A DNA stretch of 64,000 nucleotides from Streptomyces sp. Ag109_O5-10 (GTDB lineage: Bacteria > Actinomycetota > Actinomycetes > Streptomycetales > Streptomycetaceae). Below, one piece after another: positions 58,526-64,000 of the stretch. The stretch spans positions 930,001-994,000 of the forward strand of contig NZ_FNTQ01000001.1 of assembly GCF_900105755.1 (NCBI RefSeq), written 5' to 3'. The notes beneath the pieces were generated by a model. That model was not told the DNA's origin. It did no database searches and saw nothing but the letters and a program-made list of their open reading frames with translations. Each line of letters opens with the position of its first letter. Position 1 is the stretch's first letter. The position numbers and the translations under genes are program-made.

Positions 58526-61500
58526 GCACGTACGACGACACCGCCACGGCCGCGCTGCTGGACGCCGGCGCGATCCTGCCCGCGGGCACGACCGCGCGGG
58601 AGGACGCCGACGTGCTGACCGCACGCACGTACACGCACCCCGCCCTGGACGGGCGGACGGTGGTGCGGCTGGTACCGGGCACCCTCGGCGAGGCCGAGGA
58701 CCTGGCCCTCGAGTTCCTCGGTCTGGTCCGGGAGCCGGAAGCGCCCGAGGTCGGCCAGGTGCGCCGGGAGACCCTGGGCTTCCCGGCCTGGGCACTGGTG
58801 AACGACCCGGCCAACGGCCATCACGCCCTCGCCCTGGTCAAGGACGTCGAGCGGCTGGGCCGGCAGGCCAAGTCCAAGCCGGGCAACGCGAAGGACGGCT
58901 TCGAGGCACTCGGCGAGCGGCTGGGCCGCGCGGTCCCGCACTTCCTGCCGACCTTCTACGAGCAGGCCGCCCGGATCTTCCTCCAGCACGAGAACACGAC
59001 CTACGCGGCCGCCTTCTTCGGCAAGGCGCGCGAGGCCGAGCGGGTGCACGCGCTGGCCGTGGACGAGGAGCGGCAGCGGGCGGTGTTCCTGGAGTTCGCC
59101 TTCGCCGGCGCGCTCACCGTCAAGGCGCTCAAGGAGTACGTGAAGGACCTCGCGCGCCGGCTCGAACCGGCCACCGCCTGGGCGCAGTTCCGGCAGCTGA
59201 CGGTGGAGCGGTGCGCGGCCGGCATGCCGCCCTACGCCTCGCTGCCGCAGGACGCGCGCGGGCTGATCAAGGCGGCCGGGCTCGACCGGGTCACCGAGGA
59301 GTGCGCGCTGGTCGCCGACCTGCTCGCGTCCCCGGCCGCCGTGCGGGCGCCCGCCTCCTTCTGGAACGCCTACCGGAGCGTGCTGCCGGTCCTCGCCGAG
59401 CGGCGGCCCGGGATCCGGGTACGGCTGCTGGAGATCATGCCGGCCGGTCTCGGCCGGGAGGTGGAGGACGACGAGTTCTGGCTGGCCCTGCTGGCTGAGT
59501 GCGGGGCCGATCTGCTGCTCACCGAGGACGGCGGCGAGGAGGTCGACGCGGCGGACTGGCTCGGCCGGTGGGCCCGGCACCGCAAGCACGGGGCGGCGTA
59601 CTCGCACCGCTCCCCCGCGACGCTGGCGCTGGCCGAGCGGATGGCTCCCCGGCTGCGGGCGGGCGGACGGCCCGTCGACCTGTTCACCGGGCGCTGGCAG
59701 GCGGGGGCCGATCTCGACCTGCTGGACCTGTGCGTGGCCGAGGGCATCGCACTGGCCGTACCCGGCTCGGACACGCAGGTGCATCTGCCGCTGGCCCTCT
59801 GGCTGCGCGACGAGCGGCCCGGACAGCGGGACCTGAAGGCCGTCGCCGCCGAGCCCCGTTACCGCTCGCTGTTGTTCGAGGCCGTCGAGGGCCTCGGCCG
59901 GGGGCAGGGGCCCGCGGTGCTGCCCACGGTGGCCGCGCATCCGGTGCTCGGCGACGTGCTGCGTGAATGGCTGCAGGAGACCACCGCGGAGTTCGCCGCC
60001 GTCGCCGGACTGCCGGGCGCCGACGCGAGGCTGGAGCGGCTGCGGCCCTTCCGGGCGGTGGTGCAGGAGAGCGCGCAGGCGGTGCGCCGGCTCACCGGGT
60101 ACGACATCGTGCCGGTCCTCGGCCGTACGCTGCGCGCCGGGATCCTGGACGAACTGGGCTGGCCCGCGCTGGACGAGGCGCTGGAGCTGCTCGACGGAGA
60201 GGTGCGCAAGGACCGGGACAACTCCCTGGTGGTGACCGAGGCGTGGCCCGCGCTGATCCTGGTGCGCGGTCACAAGGCGGTCGTCGTCGGCCCCGACGGG
60301 ATCCTGCTCACCCACGACCTGCGGCTGCCCGCCGCCCTGGACCGCTGGCGGCGCCCGCGGTTCCGGTACGCCGACGGCGAGTTGCTGGTGATGTGGCGGG
60401 ACGGGTCGAAGCAGCACGGCTACTGGTCGAACCGCCCGTCGGAGGTGTTCCCGCTCGGCGGCGAGCAGATCCCCCACTGGTGGTCCGCCATGGACGCGGC
60501 CCACGCCTCGATCCCCTTGCCCGCCGGCGGCCGGGCCACGGGCGGTCGCACTCTGCACGCCGGTGACACCGTCCTGCCGCCGAGCCGCCCGGTCCTGGGC
60601 GACGGCATCACGTACTGGCGTCAGGGCAGGCAGGGCCGGCAGTCGCTGTGGCTGGAGTACGACCCGGCGACCGGCGAGCACGGGCGGGCCTCGCTGCCCG
60701 CGCTGCTGGCGTCGGCCGTCCGCGAGGGCGCCTCGCTGCTGCACGGCTCCTGCGAGGTGCTGCCGCTGCAACCCGGCCTTGAGCGCAGCCCGTTCGGCAC
60801 CGACGGTACGGTCCTCGGGCGCTGGGTGCGCACCGAGGGCGAGGGAGCCGAGGCGCGGACGACCGCGGGCACGCCCGACGGGCGGGCGGCGACCCTGCGG
60901 GCGGCCCGCAACGGCCGGGTGCCGGGGGTGCCGCTGGGCGCCCTGCGGCTGCCGGGCGGCGCCGAGCCGATCGCCGTTCAGACGTACCAGAGCGTCGCCC
61001 TGCACACGGGCGACGGCACCGAGCTCGGGCGGGTGTCCTTCGGCGAGACCGGCGGGGCGTACGCGGCCGGTACCCGGCTGGTGCCGCCGGTCGCGTTCTG
61101 GCACGCGCTGCGCCCGCGTGACGAACACGGGTCGGCCGGACTGCGCGCCCTGACCGACGACTCGGCCGGTGCGCTGATGCGGGCCACGGCGACCGCGCTG
61201 GACGAACGGCGGCAGGCGCTCGCCGAAGCCGGGAAGGACGAACGGGCCAGGGCCGCGGTGCCGGGCACGGACGAGGTCGCCGCGGCCGCGGTGGCACGGG
61301 CACTGCCCGGACTGTCCGACCGGCGGCTGCTGGCCGGTGTCGCCTCCCTCGTCCTCGCGGCACTGCGCATCGCCGAGACGGCCGCGTCCCTGGCCAGGCC
61401 CGCACAGGAGCGGCCACGTCAGCCCCGGCAGCGGACCGAGGGCATGTTCGCCGACTACTCCCCGGCCCACGGCGGGGACCGGACGCTGCACGACGCCACG

Positions 61501-63471
61501 GCGGGAGTCGTGTCCCTGCAGAACGCGTGGCACGGCGGCTGGGCCACGCTGCGCCAGATCCGCGCGGTCAACCACGTGCTCTCCGGTCGGCCCGCCGACG
61601 GGAAACCACTGCCGGAACGGGAGCAGTCGGCCGCCGTCGGCGACGGCTGGCAGAGCGACGAGCACACCGTTCCCACCATCGGGGCGGTGTGGCCGCCCGT
61701 CCTGGGCGCCCTGCGGCCGCTCGCCTACCGTGCCGCCTCGCCGGCCCTGACCGACGTCCAGCGCGAGCCGCTGCTGCTGCTGTTCGAGGCGCTGGCCGAG
61801 GGCCCGCTGCCCGGGCTCGGGACCACGCTGCGCGAAGTCCTGCTGAGCGAACCGCACGACAAGCACCAGCGGGTGGGCCAGGTGCTCCGCCGGGACGGGC
61901 GCACGGTGGTGGTGCTCGGCTGCCAGAGCGTCGACGTCCGGTCGGGGGCGGTCGAGTGGCTGGCGCTCGACCACGACCCGTCCGGGGCGTTCGGTGCCGT
62001 CGGGCACTTCACGCTGGTCCGGGAGACGCGGTACACCACCGGCATTCCCGCGGACCGGCTGGCCGAACTGACCCGGCTGGTCCGGGAGAAGGGCGCCGCC
62101 CCCTGGCGGCCAGGGGCCCCCGAGGCGCTGGCCGCCGCGACGAACGGCGGGCTCGGCCCCCTCCAGGCCGCCGTACTGCTGGCCGGTCACCCGAACGCTC
62201 CCGCCACGGAAGGGCTCGCGGCCGTCGGGCTGAAGCCCGGGCAGCGGACCTTCGGCGCACAGCTGCTGACCTCGCTGGGCCAGGACGAGCAGCGGGCACT
62301 GCTCGGCGCGCTGCTGCCGGACGACCCGGCCGAGCTGTGGACGGCCGGCCCCGACACGGCGGCCGCGGGCCGGCTGTGGGCCGAGCGCCTCGGCACCCTG
62401 GTACGTCTGCCGGAGGACCTCAGCACCGATCTCGCCGGCGTGGCGGCCGGTCACGCCGAGGCAGTGCTCAACCCCGCGCGCACCCCCTGGCTCGCCCGCA
62501 CGACGGTGTTCCGGCCCGGCAAGGACGGCGACTTCGCACCGGCCGACCCGTCCGCGGTGCCCGGCTCGTACACCCTGGCGGGGGCCGTGGAGAGCCTGGC
62601 CGCGCTGGCCTACGTGCTGCCCTACGGGCATCCGCTGCGGGCCGGGCTGCCGGACGGGCTCGGTGCGGTGCGCCGGCGGCTGGCCGATCCGGAGCTGCTG
62701 CTCGACCTCGACCTGGAGTGGACGGAGAAGGGCGGACCGACCTCCGTGCAGTTGCGCAAGATCTTCGGCCTGCCCGAGACCGGCGGCGACGCGCACGGGC
62801 TGACGAGGGCCGGGGACACGCTGGTGCTGCGCCCCTGGTACGAGGCCGCGGAACACGTGCTGCTCCGGCCGGCCGCGCTGAGCGGAGCCGACGACCCCGT
62901 CTTCGGGCTCCTGGAGGGCCTGCTCGGCGAGGGGCGGGCGTCCCGGCTGCGGGCCGTCCGCACGCTCCTCGGCGACGACCTGGCCCGTGCCCTCGCGGCC
63001 GACGGTCCGGCCGGTCACGCCCAGGACCCCACGGCCTCCGTCCCCGCGCTGGTCGCGGAGGTCGCCGAGGCGCACGGTCTCGGCGCGGATGCGGCGGCGC
63101 TCTACCTCCAGGTGCTGGCGCTGCCGGACCCCACCGACCGCAACTGCGCACGCTGGACCGGCTGGAAGCCCGCCCGGATCAAGAAGACGCGCGCCGAACT
63201 GGCGGCGACCGGCCTCCTCGTCGAGGCGAAGCGCCCGCGGGCCGGCCGCACCCTTTTCCTGCCCGGCGGGTGGCGCGACCTCAGGGCTCCGGCCCTGCCG
63301 ACGGAGACCTGGAAGGAAGCCCTCTATCCCGTCTCCGACGGTCGCCGGACCGTCCCGCTGGTCCCGGTGCCGGAGCTGTTCGCCCGTGCCTGGGAGCGCG
63401 TGCGCACCGGGGATGCCCCCGCGTACGAACAGCTGACCACGCGGGCCACCCGTGGCGGCCGCCGCCGATGA
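58522..63471 (+). CDS. Giant MoxR-operon protein with C-terminal winged helix
   Basis: This 1649-residue cytoplasmic protein has no membrane segment. N-terminal blocks (residues 60-250) look helical (PHFLPTFYEQAARIFLQHEN, AAFFGKAREAERVHALAVDEE), resembling a helical-repeat platform. The centre has beta-rich segments (around 580-800). The last 150 residues contain a winged-helix-like unit WTGWKPARIKKTRAELAATG, so DNA or protein binding is possible. ATGA couples it to the DUF4132 gene. Streptomyces homologues are annotated only as hypothetical or DNA-binding. It is probably the scaffold of a MoxR-ATPase complex. Confidence 0.85.
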   Translation: MSTYDDTATAALLDAGAILPAGTTAREDADVLTARTYTHPALDGRTVVRLVPGTLGEAEDLALEFLGLVREPEAPEVGQVRRETLGFPAWALVNDPANGHHALALVKDVERLGRQAKSKPGNAKDGFEALGERLGRAVPHFLPTFYEQAARIFLQHENTTYAAAFFGKAREAERVHALAVDEERQRAVFLEFAFAGALTVKALKEYVKDLARRLEPATAWAQFRQLTVERCAAGMPPYASLPQDARGLIKAAGLDRVTEECALVADLLASPAAVRAPASFWNAYRSVLPVLAERRPGIRVRLLEIMPAGLGREVEDDEFWLALLAECGADLLLTEDGGEEVDAADWLGRWARHRKHGAAYSHRSPATLALAERMAPRLRAGGRPVDLFTGRWQAGADLDLLDLCVAEGIALAVPGSDTQVHLPLALWLRDERPGQRDLKAVAAEPRYRSLLFEAVEGLGRGQGPAVLPTVAAHPVLGDVLREWLQETTAEFAAVAGLPGADARLERLRPFRAVVQESAQAVRRLTGYDIVPVLGRTLRAGILDELGWPALDEALELLDGEVRKDRDNSLVVTEAWPALILVRGHKAVVVGPDGILLTHDLRLPAALDRWRRPRFRYADGELLVMWRDGSKQHGYWSNRPSEVFPLGGEQIPHWWSAMDAAHASIPLPAGGRATGGRTLHAGDTVLPPSRPVLGDGITYWRQGRQGRQSLWLEYDPATGEHGRASLPALLASAVREGASLLHGSCEVLPLQPGLERSPFGTDGTVLGRWVRTEGEGAEARTTAGTPDGRAATLRAARNGRVPGVPLGALRLPGGAEPIAVQTYQSVALHTGDGTELGRVSFGETGGAYAAGTRLVPPVAFWHALRPRDEHGSAGLRALTDDSAGALMRATATALDERRQALAEAGKDERARAAVPGTDEVAAAAVARALPGLSDRRLLAGVASLVLAALRIAETAASLARPAQERPRQPRQRTEGMFADYSPAHGGDRTLHDATAGVVSLQNAWHGGWATLRQIRAVNHVLSGRPADGKPLPEREQSAAVGDGWQSDEHTVPTIGAVWPPVLGALRPLAYRAASPALTDVQREPLLLLFEALAEGPLPGLGTTLREVLLSEPHDKHQRVGQVLRRDGRTVVVLGCQSVDVRSGAVEWLALDHDPSGAFGAVGHFTLVRETRYTTGIPADRLAELTRLVREKGAAPWRPGAPEALAAATNGGLGPLQAAVLLAGHPNAPATEGLAAVGLKPGQRTFGAQLLTSLGQDEQRALLGALLPDDPAELWTAGPDTAAAGRLWAERLGTLVRLPEDLSTDLAGVAAGHAEAVLNPARTPWLARTTVFRPGKDGDFAPADPSAVPGSYTLAGAVESLAALAYVLPYGHPLRAGLPDGLGAVRRRLADPELLLDLDLEWTEKGGPTSVQLRKIFGLPETGGDAHGLTRAGDTLVLRPWYEAAEHVLLRPAALSGADDPVFGLLEGLLGEGRASRLRAVRTLLGDDLARALAADGPAGHAQDPTASVPALVAEVAEAHGLGADAAALYLQVLALPDPTDRNCARWTGWKPARIKKTRAELAATGLLVEAKRPRAGRTLFLPGGWRDLRAPALPTETWKEALYPVSDGRRTVPLVPVPELFARAWERVRTGDAPAYEQLTTRATRGGRRR

Positions 63472-63515
63472 CCACGATCCGCACCACCGCCCGCACCGCC
63501 GGAGGACCACCGCCG

Positions 63516-64000
63516 ATGACCGTCAGCACCGCGCCCCTGCGTCAGATCGTCCCGCCGGAGGACAGGTACGCCACCGAGCTGGCCTTCCTCGCCGCGTACG
63601 ACGCCGGTCCGCGCCCGCCCGCCTGGCGGCTGACGCCCCGGGCCGTCGTCACCTTCGTGATGGGCAGTGGCGGCCTGGCGCTGCGGCTGCCCGACGACGC
63701 CGAGGTACCGGACGGCGTGCCGCGGCGACTCGTCGTGGAGGGCAAGTTCGTCGGCGACCGGGCCCTCGTCGAACGCTGTGTGGTGACCCTCGCCGGTGAG
63801 CGGGGACTGCTGCTGGTCGGCGAGCCCGGCACCGCCAAGTCGATGCTGTCGGAGCTGCTGTCGGCCGCGGTGTGCGGCACCAGCGGCCTGGTCGTGCAGG
63901 GCACCGCGGGGACGACGGAGGACCAGCTCAAGTACGGCTGGAACTACGCCCTGTTGCTCGCCCAGGGCCCGAGCCGCCAGGCCCTCGTGCCCTCGCCGGT
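63516..64000 (+). CDS. MoxR-type AAA+ ATPase (partial, runs off window end)
   Basis: The first 161 residues are in the window. They contain a helical N-terminus, then LLLVGEPGTAKSMLSELLSAAVCG with Walker A at about residues 102-109, and TEDQLKYGWNYALLLAQG. This is a YehL-like MoxR ATPase, normally paired with a vWA protein. The ATG at 63516 has GGAGG 10 bases upstream; an in-frame ATG at 63468 (ATGA overlap with the preceding stop) is equally possible. Confidence 0.85.
   Translation, partial: MTVSTAPLRQIVPPEDRYATELAFLAAYDAGPRPPAWRLTPRAVVTFVMGSGGLALRLPDDAEVPDGVPRRLVVEGKFVGDRALVERCVVTLAGERGLLLVGEPGTAKSMLSELLSAAVCGTSGLVVQGTAGTTEDQLKYGWNYALLLAQGPSRQALVPSP

Noticed and set aside
58432..63510. A 1692-codon open frame on the minus strand opposite the giant gene
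   Set aside because: It is a GC-bias shadow of the plus-strand gene: low-complexity Arg/Gly/Gln/Pro composition, no family motifs, and a better plus-strand frame with ATGA coupling.

Overview
The window is chromosomal DNA from a high-GC actinomycete, almost certainly a Streptomyces or close relative. Reasons: GC-saturated third codon positions, frequent GTG starts, a few rare TTA (bldA-type) codons, apparently leaderless genes, and families such as DUF6421, DUF5134, DUF5997, DUF6986-type aldolase, chimeric P-loop/Nudix and PaaX. I see about 58 protein genes, no rRNA, tRNA or CRISPR array, and only one mobile-element-like sequence (39525-39693).

Layout. 1-7 kb: a kinase-fold gene converging on a five-gene oligopeptide/dipeptide ABC importer operon. 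7-14 kb: a P-loop/Nudix fusion, a small secreted protein, a secreted GH27 alpha-galactosidase, and a ROK sugar kinase divergent from a LacI regulator with a perfect operator palindrome. 14-18.4 kb: a membrane Ser/Thr kinase, an aldolase and a secreted EEP phosphatase. 18.5-22.2 kb: electron-transfer flavoprotein genes, a flavin reductase preceded by an attenuator-type leader peptide, and a thioredoxin/DUF4395 pair. 22.4-28 kb: PlsC, a B3/B4 plus transglutaminase pair, and a DUF6421-SDR-threonine aldolase operon. 28-41 kb: GDPD, GNAT, VOC, a MarR/FUSC operon, DUF5134/M56/PAP2/HAD, TetR, a ferredoxin reductase, an NCS2 permease that ends in a long hairpin element, and a MerR remnant. 41-50 kb: PaaX divergent from an AidB-type dehydrogenase, a HEAT-repeat protein, a BNR-repeat protein, uracil-DNA glycosylase, a BadF-type kinase and a CbiX-like protein. 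50-57 kb: lactonase, a second FUSC exporter divergent from an Lrp regulator, HAD, MFS, and a LysR effector domain without HTH beside DUF5997. 57.6-64 kb: a DUF4132 / 1649-residue / MoxR-ATPase operon running off the window end.

The most interesting signal is regulatory. The DUF4132-MoxR operon carries an exact match to the actinobacterial RecA-NDp/PafBC DNA-damage promoter (TTGTCAGTG-N8-TACAGT, 57611-57633). Near-identical variants ending in CAGACT lie in front of the HEAT-repeat gene (43197) and the BNR-repeat gene (46103), in a stretch that also holds AidB-like and uracil-DNA glycosylase genes. This suggests previously unrecognised members of a LexA-independent DNA-damage regulon, including a large MoxR-type complex. 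Other signals are a Cys-terminated leader peptide before a flavin reductase, a 169-bp snap-back hairpin element whose arm differences are nearly all G-U pairs in one strand, and clear operators for resident MarR, LacI, PaaX, Lrp, TetR and MerR genes.
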